Shown here: piece by piece, positions 25,586 to 34,723 of the stretch
Position numbering within the stretch: position 1 is the first letter of the stretch
Layout: the number at the start of each line of letters is the position of its first letter
Source of the DNA: Rubripirellula obstinata
GTDB taxonomy: Bacteria > Planctomycetota > Planctomycetia > Pirellulales > Pirellulaceae
Direction: 5' to 3'
Assembly (NCBI RefSeq): GCF_001642955.1
Contig: NZ_LWSK01000010.1
Location: forward strand, 1 to 64,000
Length of the DNA: 64,000 bases
Position numbers and translations under genes: made by a program
The notes under the pieces: model-generated
Told to the model about the DNA's origin: nothing
Database searches by the model: none
Seen by the model: only the letters and a program-made list of their open reading frames with translations

Positions 25586-27290
25586 CTGGGCTGATGAAAA
25601 ACGAGCTGTGCTGGAAATTTGGGCAAGGTTAGAATTGCAAAACTGCTACGCATCCTTTACTTGATTTGGTATCAAATCACACCAAGCGAAGGAGCGCAGC
25701 AGTGGCACAATTATTATTCCAATCCGTCTCGCGGTACAGGTCCTCCCTTTACGAAACGGCACGCAATCTGTTGCGAAGTCGGAACAATCAATTTGCAAAG
25801 GTTCAAAGACTACAAAAGCAACTTGGCGAAGCTCGCGTGGAGGCGGAAAGACTCAAAAACGAGTGGCAACGCACCAACGACGATCTGCACGAGGCACGCA
25901 GGCAACTGAAACAGCAACAGGATCGCGCCGACCAACTCCAAGAGCGTACCAATCGTCTGCCCAGCGACCTCCCGCTGAAGCACCACTGCTTTGGGCCCAA
26001 GATGATCGCTTTGTGTTTGAATCTGAGCAACAAAATCGGGTTTCGACCGACCGAACAAGCTCTCAAAATGACTTTTGAGTTCCTTGGAATTCCCGACAAG
26101 CCACCGACGTGGAGCACGATCCGAAAGTGGAGTTGTCGAGCGGGCGTTGCGCTGCTGAAGGAACCTGTCGAAGCAGCCGATGACTGGATTTGGTTTGTGG
26201 ATCACTCATGTCAAATCGGTCAGGACAAGGCGATGCAGATCCTTGGTGTGCGAGCCGGTGAGTTGCCCAGTCCGGGAGAGACTTTACCGCTGGAGAAGAT
26301 GCGACCGCTGGCCGTCTCGATCAAAACCAGATGGACATGGGACGACGTTCGCAAAGAGTATGCTCAACTTGCGAAGCGAATTGGAACGCCACGATACATT
26401 GTCACCGATGGGGCGAAGGAACTTTGGGAAACGGTCGATGTCCTGCAAAAACCGGATAAAGAGGTGATCGTGCTACGTGACTTCAAGCACTACGCGGCGA
26501 ATGTCTTCAAGAGGTCGATCGGCAAAAGCGATCGTTTTTTAGCATTTCGCAAGCAATGGGGGCAAACAAGAAGCGCGATCCAACAAACCGAACTGGGCTA
26601 CTTCACTCCGCCAGCACAAAAAGAAAAGGCTCGCTTCATGAATCTTGGCCCGACGCTGCGTTGGGCATCGATGATCCTGTATCACCTGGATCGTCCCGGT
26701 TCCAAGACAAGGAAAACAATCAGCGAGTCACGAATGAACGAGAAGCTCGGATGGGTCCGAACCTACCGAGATGACATCCAGTGCTGGAGTCGATGTCAAA
26801 GTATCATCCAAACGTCGCTGCGATTGATCAATCGCGTAGGATTGTCCGCAGGGACTTCCTTGCGGCTCAAAGAAGAACTGACTCAACTCAAGGTGCGTCA
26901 TTCATGGGACTGTTCAACCAGTGATGCGATGTGCGAGGAACTCGTCAGCTTTGCACTCGCTGAAGAATCCAAGCTGAAGGACGACGAACGAACTTGGATC
27001 TCGACGGAGAATCTCGAGTCCGGTTTTGGGCAGTTCAAACGACTTGAGGGCCAGCATAGTAAAGGCGGTCTGACGAGCCTTTCAGCAGCGATGGGTACTG
27101 TGCTTTGTCACTGGACACCGCAACGTGTCAGGGAATTGCTTCCGACCGTCAGCACGAAGCAAGTTGACCAATGGGTGAAACAAGAACTTGGCAGCACGCT
27201 CGCAGCGAAACGCAAACTCGCCTACCAGGAAGCAGCAAACTCATCCGGGTAGCAGTAAAAGCCTTTGCACGACATTTTCATCAGCCCAGG
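25585..27290 (+). mobile_element. Insertion element with 16-bp terminal inverted repeats
   Basis: CCTGGGCTGATGAAAA at 25585-25600 is the exact reverse complement of 27275-27290, and the interval holds one transposase gene (25702-27252). Total length is about 1.7 kb. No target duplication is obvious. The left end abuts the hairpin of a family D repeat. I do not recognise the IS family. Confidence 0.82.
25702..27252 (+). CDS. DDE-type transposase of the insertion element
   Basis: 516 residues from GTG 25702, which has AAGGAG seven bases upstream; longer TTG starts are less likely. A coiled-coil N-terminal region (QLGEARVEAERLKNEWQ) precedes a probable RNase H-like core with Asp167 (FVDHS), Asp236 (VTDGAKEL) and a candidate glutamate near 439 (ENLESGFGQFKR). 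The gap before the glutamate is long, as in transposases with an inserted helical domain. The encoding element has matching terminal repeats at both ends. The frame is intact, so the element may be active. Assignment to a named IS family needs a database search. Confidence 0.82.
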   Translation: MAQLLFQSVSRYRSSLYETARNLLRSRNNQFAKVQRLQKQLGEARVEAERLKNEWQRTNDDLHEARRQLKQQQDRADQLQERTNRLPSDLPLKHHCFGPKMIALCLNLSNKIGFRPTEQALKMTFEFLGIPDKPPTWSTIRKWSCRAGVALLKEPVEAADDWIWFVDHSCQIGQDKAMQILGVRAGELPSPGETLPLEKMRPLAVSIKTRWTWDDVRKEYAQLAKRIGTPRYIVTDGAKELWETVDVLQKPDKEVIVLRDFKHYAANVFKRSIGKSDRFLAFRKQWGQTRSAIQQTELGYFTPPAQKEKARFMNLGPTLRWASMILYHLDRPGSKTRKTISESRMNEKLGWVRTYRDDIQCWSRCQSIIQTSLRLINRVGLSAGTSLRLKEELTQLKVRHSWDCSTSDAMCEELVSFALAEESKLKDDERTWISTENLESGFGQFKRLEGQHSKGGLTSLSAAMGTVLCHWTPQRVRELLPTVSTKQVDQWVKQELGSTLAAKRKLAYQEAANSSG

Positions 27291-27319
27291 GTCAGGCCTT
27301 GTGTTGAGTTTTCAAGTGC

Positions 27320-27349
27320 TCCTGATGGGGACAGTCCTGATGGGGACAG
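27320..27349. repeat. Tandem 15-mer TCCTGATGGGGACAG, two copies
   Basis: Two exact units (27320-27334, 27335-27349) followed by GGCA, downstream of the RAYT gene. The core GGGGACAGGGCA also occurs at 28790-28900 (as its complement) and in the 57.9-58.6 kb block. Confidence 0.75.
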
Positions 27350-27542
27350 GGCATATTCTTGACGGAGCAGAGTCGCACGCCGACGTGATATTGCGATCTA
27401 CGGGCATGCTTGATGCTCAATAACGCTATTAGGCGGCGAATCCAAGCAGAAATTGCGGTCAAACATACGCGAAAGCGCAGCATGCGTTATGGCAAACCAA
27501 TTGGGTCGCTGCTCTAGAAGAAAGAAAAGACGTGGTTGCCGG

Positions 27543-28610
27543 TTAGTCTTCCGTTGACATTAACTCGCGGACCCGGCGGTGGACTCGGAAACGCTGGTGC
27601 TTGCGATGGCTGCGCATTGAGTCAATCGTATCGGGATTACCGGCCACGTGATGGAACAGCCTGCCGAAACTGCTCACCAATTCACACCAATCATCTGGGG
27701 CGATTCCCAGACGCTTTATCACCGGGGGAAGATCGGTGGGCGTCTTGCCTCGTTTGCTTCGGTGACTCTGACGAGCCGTCCAGTCGAGCAGTTCGATATA
27801 GTCAAGCAAGGACATCGCCAGAAACCCCTTCTCGCTGCATCGTTTCCCTTGGTCGCTGGCGCATGGTCCGGTGGGATCCGACTTCTCATCGATCGATAAT
27901 GGACTCAAGAAAGCAGCAGGGTCTCGCTGAAAGGACTTCGGTTCGGGGCGCTCGGCTTGGTGTTGCTGCCGCATCGAATCGATGCGACGCCGGGCTGAAG
28001 TATGCTCACTCGACTCGATCGTCTGGCAGATCTCCGCTCGGATGGGGTTCAAATCCACGTAGGCACTGCAAGCGATGATCGAAGCTTCGTCGATCAACCG
28101 AATGGCTTTGTAACGTTCTTCAAAGAAGCGTCCGGTCGCCTGATCTTCTCGGTTACTTCGCATGGCAATTCGCTGGCACAAAAGCCGCATCCACCACGAG
28201 ACATCAGCCAAACGCTCTCGCGTCTGCGCTAGCTTGAGCGGGCAATTTCGGATCAGGTTCAGTTCCGCCTCGCTGGGTGCCATCGGCTTGCCTTGCTTGT
28301 CGGTTCGGTGCGGGCAGATCATCAGCCAGCGGCGAGCGACTTCGGTATCGGACCAAGTTCTGACCACGTCGGGCCGATTGCGGAGGATCAAATGAAAATG
28401 GTTATTGAGCACCGCGAAGGTCAATAAATCGATACCGAAGTGGGCGGCGAAGTGTTCGAGCCATTCTTCGATCCAGACTTTACGGTGATCGAAATTCTTA
28501 TCGGTCAGAGGGTCCTGGCCAAAGAGGAAGCACCGTCGAACGGTTCGGTTGTAAACATGAACGACATTGATTTCGGATGAGTCAATTACCTCACATCGAG
28601 CTTTTCGCAT
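27543..28610 (-). CDS. RAYT-type (Y1, REP-associated tyrosine) transposase
   Basis: 355 residues from ATG 28610 (MRKARCEVIDSS). The Y1 transposase core is present: VHVYNRTVRRCFLFG at the start, the metal-binding pair His71-Phe-His73 (NNHFHLIL) and catalytic Tyr184 in SAYVDLNP. Such enzymes bind and cut single-stranded REP palindromes to disperse them. The C-terminal 170 residues are longer than in most RAYTs and basic. Both flanks carry GGGGACAGGGCA sequences, and the upstream flank is homologous to the repeat block near 58 kb, so those are probably its substrates. The gene is intact. No accessory gene accompanies it. Confidence 0.85.
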   Translation of the reverse strand: MRKARCEVIDSSEINVVHVYNRTVRRCFLFGQDPLTDKNFDHRKVWIEEWLEHFAAHFGIDLLTFAVLNNHFHLILRNRPDVVRTWSDTEVARRWLMICPHRTDKQGKPMAPSEAELNLIRNCPLKLAQTRERLADVSWWMRLLCQRIAMRSNREDQATGRFFEERYKAIRLIDEASIIACSAYVDLNPIRAEICQTIESSEHTSARRRIDSMRQQHQAERPEPKSFQRDPAAFLSPLSIDEKSDPTGPCASDQGKRCSEKGFLAMSLLDYIELLDWTARQSHRSKRGKTPTDLPPVIKRLGIAPDDWCELVSSFGRLFHHVAGNPDTIDSMRSHRKHQRFRVHRRVRELMSTED

Positions 28611-28738
28611 CACGCTGATCCAGGTCAGAGGAATTGAACACATCAAAGAGAGTGGCAATGCGTTCAGTTGCGATGAAATTAACGAGATTGCGACCAAACT
28701 GTCAAATTTTGTGCTAGCAAGCCTCCGATACTCCTGCA

Positions 28739-28920
28739 AAACGGGGACAATCCGCAATTGCATTTGCTATCAATTCAGCCTGCAACTCTCGCTCATGCCC
28801 TGTCCCCGTTCGCGCCCCTCGCTCGTGCCCTGTCCCCGTTCGCGTCCTCCCCGTTCGCGTTCGCGCTTTCGCGCCCTCGTGCCCTGTCCCCGTTCGCGGT
28901 CGCGGCGCCGTTCGCGGTCG
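28739..28920. repeat. RAYT-linked GC-rich repeat region
   Basis: GGGGACAATCCGCAATTGC at 28743 onward, then CAACTCTCGCTCATGCCCTGTCCCC, is homologous to the segments at 58132-58265 (GGGACAATCTGCAATCGC..TGCCCTGTCCCC). It is followed by several GTGCCCTGTCCCCGTTCGCG-like units. It lies just upstream of the RAYT gene. Confidence 0.82.
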
Positions 28921-28938
28921 GATGAGCGGATTTTTTGG

Positions 28939-29033
28939 CAAAACGATGAGGGGGCAAAACGATGGTGCGCGGTAATCATGCCGCTTTCTCGCTCGCATGC
29001 AGCGCACCATCGTTTTGCCCCCTCATCGTTTTG
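28939..29033. repeat. Perfect 32-bp inverted repeat
   Basis: The arms 28939-28970 and 29002-29033 are exact complements around a 31-bp spacer. Each arm holds the 10-mer CAAAACGATG twice with a G-tract between. It is at the edge of the mobile region, between the RAYT repeats and asd. No gene is inside. Confidence 0.92.
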
Positions 29034-29130
29034 TCCAGTTTGTTAAAGAGAGCAAACCGTACGGACGATTCACAATGCAGCGGATTGGAACCAGCCCAGC
29101 TTTGCAGATGAATGCGCAGGATAATACGAT

Positions 29131-29160
29131 GACTGAAGCTGACTGAAGCTGACTGAAGCT
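29131..29160. repeat. Tandem 10-mer GACTGAAGCT, three copies
   Basis: Three exact copies lie just downstream of the asd stop codon, with a fourth partial copy (GATTGACG) following. Confidence 0.8.
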
Positions 29161-29170
29161 GATTGACGCG

Positions 29171-30190
29171 TTAGCTTGCGGTTGCGGCGGCCTGCTTGAC
29201 TAGCAATTCGGCAATTTGGACTGCGTTGGTGGCAGCGCCTTTTCGCAAGTTGTCGCTGACGCACCAAAACGAAATCCCGTTTCCGCCACTGATGTCTGGG
29301 CGGATGCGGCCGACGAAGACATCATCTTTGCCGTCGCAGTCAAGCGGCATCGGATACTTCTGTGCATCAAGATCATCGACGACGGTGACTCCTTCGGCGG
29401 CCTCGAACAATTCTTTGGCTTCGGCCACACTTAGCGGACGTTCGGTTTCGACCAGGATCGATTCGCTGTGGCCGATCGCGACGGGAACACGAACGCAAGT
29501 CGGACAGACCTGGATTTCTTCGTCGCCCAGAATCTTGCGGGTCTCGTAGACCATCTTCATTTCTTCGCTGGTGTAACCTTCGTGCTTTTCGGATCCGATT
29601 TGCGGGATCAGATTAAATCCAATCGGATACTGAAAAGTTTTGGGTGTGTGTTTTTTGCCAGCCAGCGATTGTCGGATGCTGTCGTTGAGTTCTTCGTTGC
29701 CAGCTAGTCCAGCACCGCTGGTTGCTTGATAGGTGCTGACGACGACGCGTCGGACGCGGGCAGCTTTGTGTAAAGGCGCAAGCGCGACAACCATTTGAGT
29801 CGTGCTGCAGTTGGGGCTGGCGATGATGCCTTCGTGTCCAAGCGTTGCCTCTGGATTGACTTCGGGGACGATCAAAGGCACCTTGGGATCCATTCGCCAA
29901 TAGCCGCTTTCGTCCACGACAACCGCACCGGCATCGACCGCCCAAGACGCGAATTCGGCAGAGACTTCGTCGGGCGTACTGGCGATGACCAAGTCAATGT
30001 TTTTGAACGCACCCGGTTCCAACAATTCCACCTTGATCATTTCGCCTTGAAAGCGAACTTCCTTGCCAACACTTCGCTGGGAGGCCAATAGCTTTAGCCG
30101 CTTCATCGGAAACTGACGTTCGGCAAGCTGTTGTAAAACGATTCGGCCAACGGCACCTGTGGCACCAACAAGAGCAACGGTTTCGTACAC
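29171..30190 (-). CDS. asd: Aspartate-semialdehyde dehydrogenase
   Basis: 339 residues. GTG 30190 gives the family-typical start VYETVALVGATGAVG; a TTG 45 bp upstream is less likely. The NADPH fold has GATGAVG, the active-site cysteine is in SPNCSTTQM, and catalytic residues follow in the IGSEKHEGYTSEE region and RVPVAIGHSE. The enzyme reduces aspartyl phosphate to aspartate semialdehyde, the branch point to lysine/DAP, methionine and threonine, and thus also supplies peptidoglycan DAP. It is alone, with no lysC or dapA neighbour. Length and motifs are normal. A GC-rich inverted repeat lies upstream. Confidence 0.96.
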   Translation of the reverse strand: MYETVALVGATGAVGRIVLQQLAERQFPMKRLKLLASQRSVGKEVRFQGEMIKVELLEPGAFKNIDLVIASTPDEVSAEFASWAVDAGAVVVDESGYWRMDPKVPLIVPEVNPEATLGHEGIIASPNCSTTQMVVALAPLHKAARVRRVVVSTYQATSGAGLAGNEELNDSIRQSLAGKKHTPKTFQYPIGFNLIPQIGSEKHEGYTSEEMKMVYETRKILGDEEIQVCPTCVRVPVAIGHSESILVETERPLSVAEAKELFEAAEGVTVVDDLDAQKYPMPLDCDGKDDVFVGRIRPDISGGNGISFWCVSDNLRKGAATNAVQIAELLVKQAAATAS

Positions 30191-30334
30191 GGGACTATTT
30201 CTGGATAAGTGAATGAGTAATTGAACTGCCGCCAATCATAGCTAGAACACAGATTGAGGGAACGGCTGGAGCAGTTTTGCCATTCAGAAAGTGAGCCGGG
30301 CATCGCGTCCGTGATTGGGCACCGGTACCAGTAA

Positions 30335-30389
30335 GTGGCATTGGCTTGCAGCCTGTGGTTTCTCAATCTAAGGCTGGAAGCCTAGCCAC
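30335..30389. repeat. Imperfect inverted repeat upstream of asd
   Basis: GTGGCATTGGCTTGCAGCCT (30335-30354) pairs with AGGCTGGAAGCCTAGCCAC (30371-30389). It lies between the asd start and the end of the FGE-fold gene. Confidence 0.7.
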
Positions 30390-30418
30390 CTATGGTTCAG
30401 ACGTCCCTCAGTCAAACG

Positions 30419-31621
30419 TCAACCTTCCAATTCTTTCAGCGCCGAAGGCAACTCTGGGTCCACCAAGCCGCGTCCGCTGCGTCCGCTGAAAATACGAGAT
30501 TCAACGTCTTCGATGACATCTTCCGCGGTGGGTTCCCAGAACTTTTGAATCGTTTCACTGGAGAGCGGTTGATAGGAACGGAACAATCGAAAGCCGACAC
30601 CGCGAGCCGGATCGCTGGTGAACCACCATGGGCTAAGCGGAAAGTTTGGGTCCTCTTCTTTCCAAGCTTCGTCATCGGAAACCAGCCGGGCAGCACAGCG
30701 AAGGGCCGCGACATCGTCAGCCCAGTGACCACCACGCACGACGCACTCGGTACCCATTTCGGGCCAAACCCCAGCATCGGTCGCCCCCAATGGCTCTTTG
30801 GCTTTTAAGTCGTTGTAGTTTTCAGTGTGCTGATTCACTGTCCACTCCGCAACGTTACCCAGCATGTCATGCAATCCAAAGCCGTTCGGTTTCAATAACC
30901 CCACTTGTTTTTGACCTTCACCAGCGTTGTCAAAAAACCACGCAAACTGATCAGCCTGATCTGGATCGTCGCCCCAATAGAAGGCCGTCGTTGTGCCACC
31001 ACGTGCCGCGTATTCCCACTCGGCTTCGGTCGGCAATCGATATTGCAAGCCGGTGATCTTGCTAAGCCATTTCGTAAATTGTTGTGACGCGTACTGCGTC
31101 ATCGACACGGCTGCCTGGTCAGGCTCGTTGCCATATTCGTAAGTGAAGCTGGAATCATACAACTCAGTCGGCGCGGTAATCGCATCAACCTTGTTGCCAT
31201 CGTCTACCATCCGAACACCGTCCGACTCGAACGTCTTGAACGCACTGTAAAGACTCATGAACTCTTCGTACTGAGCCCACGTGACCTCGGTCTTGGCGAC
31301 CCACATTGGGGCAACGTTAACTTTGACCTGCGGTCCTTCGTCGTCAGATCGGTCGGGTTCTGCGTCGGGGCTTCCCAACTGAAAAGAACCAGCCGGAATC
31401 GGAATCATCTCGAAGGTCAGATCGGTGCCGGGAATGATTTGCGTGTAAGGGACCATGAAGCCGCCATCGATTTCAATCGCAGGGCCCTCGCTGGGTTTGG
31501 TTTTGGAGATGCCTGGCTTGTTGGCGACATTGATATCAGCAATTTCGGCTTTGCAAACGCCCGCCGAGAAACCGGCAAAGGAAACAAGCATCAAACCGGC
31601 AACTAAGAAACGATGGAGCAT
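30419..31621 (-). CDS. Secreted FGE-sulfatase (SUMF1) fold protein without catalytic cysteines
   Basis: 400 residues from ATG 31621, with a signal peptide (MLHRFLVAGLMLVSFAGFSAG). The formylglycine-generating-enzyme fold is clear: GSFQLGS, VTWAQYEEFM, RLPTEAEWEYAARGG, GNVAEWTVN and VGFRLFR. In true FGE the C-terminal region reads GGS-x-x-C-x4-C with two redox cysteines. Here it reads RGGHWADDVAALRCAAR, with only the later, non-catalytic cysteine position kept. It is therefore probably not an active sulfatase-maturing enzyme; such paralogues can bind ligands or regulate. No sulfatase gene is in the window. The Wzy-like gene lies 11 bp upstream on the same strand, so they may be one operon. Confidence 0.88.
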   Translation of the reverse strand: MLHRFLVAGLMLVSFAGFSAGVCKAEIADINVANKPGISKTKPSEGPAIEIDGGFMVPYTQIIPGTDLTFEMIPIPAGSFQLGSPDAEPDRSDDEGPQVKVNVAPMWVAKTEVTWAQYEEFMSLYSAFKTFESDGVRMVDDGNKVDAITAPTELYDSSFTYEYGNEPDQAAVSMTQYASQQFTKWLSKITGLQYRLPTEAEWEYAARGGTTTAFYWGDDPDQADQFAWFFDNAGEGQKQVGLLKPNGFGLHDMLGNVAEWTVNQHTENYNDLKAKEPLGATDAGVWPEMGTECVVRGGHWADDVAALRCAARLVSDDEAWKEEDPNFPLSPWWFTSDPARGVGFRLFRSYQPLSSETIQKFWEPTAEDVIEDVESRIFSGRSGRGLVDPELPSALKELEG

Positions 31622-31632
31622 CAAAGGGAACT

Positions 31633-32988
31633 CTAAAGGTGGGAGAGATTCGTTGGTTGGGGCTGCCGCGAAGCTTTGTAACGAGACAGTCCTTCAAGCG
31701 TTGGATAGATCAGGACGACTAGCCACAGCAGGGTTGAAGGTGATGCAAACGTGTCCAGCACAGTGTCCTCGAAAATGCCTGAAACGAGCACGTAAATCGA
31801 GATGGCTCGGACGAGAGGTTCGTTGCTGGTCAGGCCAAAGAAGAAGTTCCATCCGAGCAAAACGAGCACCAGTAACCCAGCCAGTATGCCGCCTGACATT
31901 GATGCATGGAGCACGACATTGTGCGGGTGCAACGAAAACTCTTTCATCATGAACGGAGCGCTGTTCAGGCCATAGCCGGTGATCGGGCTCAGCGAAATCA
32001 GACGCAACGATTCGGCCCAGATTGCAGTTCGTCCTGTCGCCGAAGTCAGCTCTTCCATGTCACCTGTTTTGGTTGTCATCGAAAGAAATGAATCACTAAA
32101 GAAACCTCCGCCGCTAATCAATTCTAGACTGACCACCGCAGCGATCAGCATCGTGATCGCTGACACGGTGTAGAACATACCGATGCGCGTGAAGATCTTG
32201 TCCAGCAACAACAAGCCGACTGCGAAAGCGCCGGCAACGATCGCGGTCCGGCTGAAAGTCGCCAGCATGGTCATGCAACCCAGGACGATCACAGCAATCA
32301 AAAGCGTCCGGCCGAGTGGAAGACGCGGCGCTAAGTCACGGCTTCGCAACATCGATAACGCCAAAATGATTGACAGCACTCCGGTACGTGCGACGGAGTT
32401 GGGGTGACCGAGTCCGCCCATACGCCGCGCGATCACGTTGCTCCACAATTCTTCTTCGTAAACACCTGACGCCGGAAAGCCCAGATACATAATCCAGTTG
32501 ATTACCAAGTTGGTCACCAATGCAATCAAGCAGATGATTGTCAATCGCCGAAGTCCGAGCAGCGAGATCGCAGCCGGGACAAAACACAAATATCCAAAGT
32601 TAACGATCGCTGCCACGCGTGCCACCGTCGCGGCTTCTGGCAACGCAACCGATGACGTGACAATAAACACAAACGCCAACGCCACCAAGATGCACCCGGG
32701 CAGCGAAACAAGAGCAGATCGAACCTGGGCGCTAAACAAAATTGCCAGCAAGCCTAGCGATGAACAAGCCGCGGCAATGACCAGCTTGATGGCAACCTGC
32801 CAATCCAAACCGACATGGTCTTCGCCGCCAGAATACCCGTAGTTCAAATCGACCGTGTTAAAGAAACAAGCGAGCGCCAACAGGCCAGCACACAAGATCG
32901 GAAACGCTCGCAATCCACTCATCGAGTAATCACGATTGCCCTGCAATTCTTCGCCGGCAGTTGAATTGGTGGTCGCGAGAGTTGGCAC
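31633..32988 (-). CDS. O-antigen ligase/polymerase-like (Wzy/WaaL) membrane protein
   Basis: 451 residues. About 11 membrane segments from residue 25 on. The O-antigen ligase domain is seen in the GRTAIWAESLRLI..SPITGYGLN region and HPHNVVLH, where the loop histidine and arginine bind the lipid-linked glycan in characterised members. Such proteins join or polymerise undecaprenyl-linked saccharides at the periplasmic face. No other polysaccharide synthesis genes are near, so the glycan is unknown. The start ATG 32988 gives a polar N-terminus (MPTLATTNSTAGEEL). The FGE-fold gene follows at 11 bp, suggesting co-transcription. Confidence 0.88.
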   Translation of the reverse strand: MPTLATTNSTAGEELQGNRDYSMSGLRAFPILCAGLLALACFFNTVDLNYGYSGGEDHVGLDWQVAIKLVIAAACSSLGLLAILFSAQVRSALVSLPGCILVALAFVFIVTSSVALPEAATVARVAAIVNFGYLCFVPAAISLLGLRRLTIICLIALVTNLVINWIMYLGFPASGVYEEELWSNVIARRMGGLGHPNSVARTGVLSIILALSMLRSRDLAPRLPLGRTLLIAVIVLGCMTMLATFSRTAIVAGAFAVGLLLLDKIFTRIGMFYTVSAITMLIAAVVSLELISGGGFFSDSFLSMTTKTGDMEELTSATGRTAIWAESLRLISLSPITGYGLNSAPFMMKEFSLHPHNVVLHASMSGGILAGLLVLVLLGWNFFFGLTSNEPLVRAISIYVLVSGIFEDTVLDTFASPSTLLWLVVLIYPTLEGLSRYKASRQPQPTNLSHL

Positions 32989-33098
32989 GTCAGGGGTCGT
33001 CGATTTCAGCGGTCAGGAAGCAAGAAGGTCAGCCGAAAACCAGCATACTTGACCAAGGCGATTTTCGTATAGCAATGATGAAAATACCTCGCTCGGAA

Positions 33099-34421
33099 CT
33101 ATCGAAGAGCCAAATTGACGCCCAATACTACCGGTATTTCCAAAACTGCGCCCGATCGATCAATTTTCAACTTCACTTCTTCGCCCGGAACCGCTTCGCC
33201 AATCACCTGCATCAAGTGCTGAGTGTCGCGAACCGCAACGCCGTTAACTTCCAGAACAATGTCTCCCTTCAAAACTCCTGCTCGGGCTGCCGGGCCGGTC
33301 TTGTCGTGCAAGTGTTCGATTCGAGAACCTCGTAACCTGCGGTTGCCGCCGACCAATTGTTCGTCCGTTACCGTCGCCAACGATACGCCCAACCAACCGC
33401 GTTCCACACGTCCGTCGGCTTTGATGCGAGTGTAGATTTTCTTGGCGACATTGCTGGGAACAGAAAAGCTGACGCCTTGATAAGTTTCACCGACGATCGC
33501 GGTGTTGATGCCGACCAACGTGCCGCGAGCGTCAACAAGCGGTCCACCGCTGTTGCCCGGATTCACCGCAACATCGCTTTGCATAAAGTCTTGCCACTCT
33601 GTGCTGGCGCGGACCTTTCGATGTTTTCCGCTGACGATCCCAAACGTGACCGTACGATCAAGTCCGAAGGGGCTGCCGACAGCCCACACCGGCGAACCCA
33701 CGCGACATCGATCACTATCACCCCAAGCGATCGGAATCAGTTGCTTGGCATCGACTTTTAAAACAGCCAAGTCAGTCAACGCGTCTGTGCCAACAACCAG
33801 CGCAGGCAAACGTCGGCCATCACTCAGCGTCACCGTAATGTCTTCGCCATCGGAAATGACGTGGCGATTGGTCAGCAGGTAACCTTCGGAATCGACGACC
33901 ACTCCGCTGCCCTGATCGGAACTGGGCAATAACCGAGCCGTCAAACCTGATGGCAGGCTAGCCTGGTCAACGGTCAGGCGACGACTGACATCGATGTGGA
34001 CGACACTCGGGCCAACCGCAGCGGTCACCATTTCGTAAGCGTCGCTGAGTGCTTCAAGCGAAACATTTTTTAGGCCATCGGTGCCGGTTTCATATTCAGC
34101 TCGCAATTCCCCGCGATGCCACGCGTACCGAACCTCTTCGACGACCTGCGGCACCAGGAATCGGGCGGCCAGCAAAATCAATCCGATTGTGGCCAGCACG
34201 CCCAGGCTTTGAGTGATCGGGTCTGCTTGTCTTGAACGATGCCGACTTTCGTTACTCGAAATCTCCTCACTGTCTTTGCCAATATCGCGGCTGGCAATAT
34301 CGGTTGGCTCGCCAGTGTTTTCGTCAATCGCTTGATGCTCTTGGCACGATTCCAGTCGCCCGAATTCTGTTGGATAAGCTTCCGATGGTGCTTCTTCGCG
34401 TTGCGAATCGTCATGCATCAT
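33099..34421 (-). CDS. Membrane-anchored HtrA-like serine protease with PDZ domain
   Basis: 440 residues from ATG 34421 (MMHDDSQ). A polar, acidic N-terminus of about 75 residues precedes one membrane helix (ITQSLGVLATIGLILLAARFLV), then the protease with His187 (TNRHVIS), Asp217 (LTDLAVLKVD) and Ser291 (GNSGGPL), and a PDZ domain with GDIVLEVNG. The arrangement resembles DegS: a tethered periplasmic protease that responds to exposed C-termini. The frame continues upstream without a good start site. It is a distinct paralogue of the soluble HtrA at 19007-20332. No anti-sigma factor lies nearby. Confidence 0.93.
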   Translation of the reverse strand: MMHDDSQREEAPSEAYPTEFGRLESCQEHQAIDENTGEPTDIASRDIGKDSEEISSNESRHRSRQADPITQSLGVLATIGLILLAARFLVPQVVEEVRYAWHRGELRAEYETGTDGLKNVSLEALSDAYEMVTAAVGPSVVHIDVSRRLTVDQASLPSGLTARLLPSSDQGSGVVVDSEGYLLTNRHVISDGEDITVTLSDGRRLPALVVGTDALTDLAVLKVDAKQLIPIAWGDSDRCRVGSPVWAVGSPFGLDRTVTFGIVSGKHRKVRASTEWQDFMQSDVAVNPGNSGGPLVDARGTLVGINTAIVGETYQGVSFSVPSNVAKKIYTRIKADGRVERGWLGVSLATVTDEQLVGGNRRLRGSRIEHLHDKTGPAARAGVLKGDIVLEVNGVAVRDTQHLMQVIGEAVPGEEVKLKIDRSGAVLEIPVVLGVNLALR

Positions 34422-34723
34422 GGGCTCGGTTCCAAAAGGGAGAGTCGAAGAGAAGCCTCGGGATCGTGACGTCCATTGTAGCGCCCGCCACGCAGCGCCG
34501 CACGTTTTTTTTGCAAAACGGACGGAAATGTGGGTTAGAAAAACCGGCGCAATGTGACCAATTCCAGCAGGCTTAACGGCTAACGCATCTGGGCGCTCGC
34601 TTCGCTGGCGGAGTATCTTGTATTGATTGGAGACGATGTCGCCGATGCGATTTTTCAGACTTTCACGATGCGAAACTATTAGTTTTCCTGGTTTCAACCT
34701 CAAAACGATCCCGCCGCTAATCC

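Noticed and set aside
25585-29033. Prophage or integrative element covering the mobile region
   Set aside because: Only an insertion element, a RAYT gene and repeats are seen; no integrase, tRNA attachment site or phage structural gene is present.
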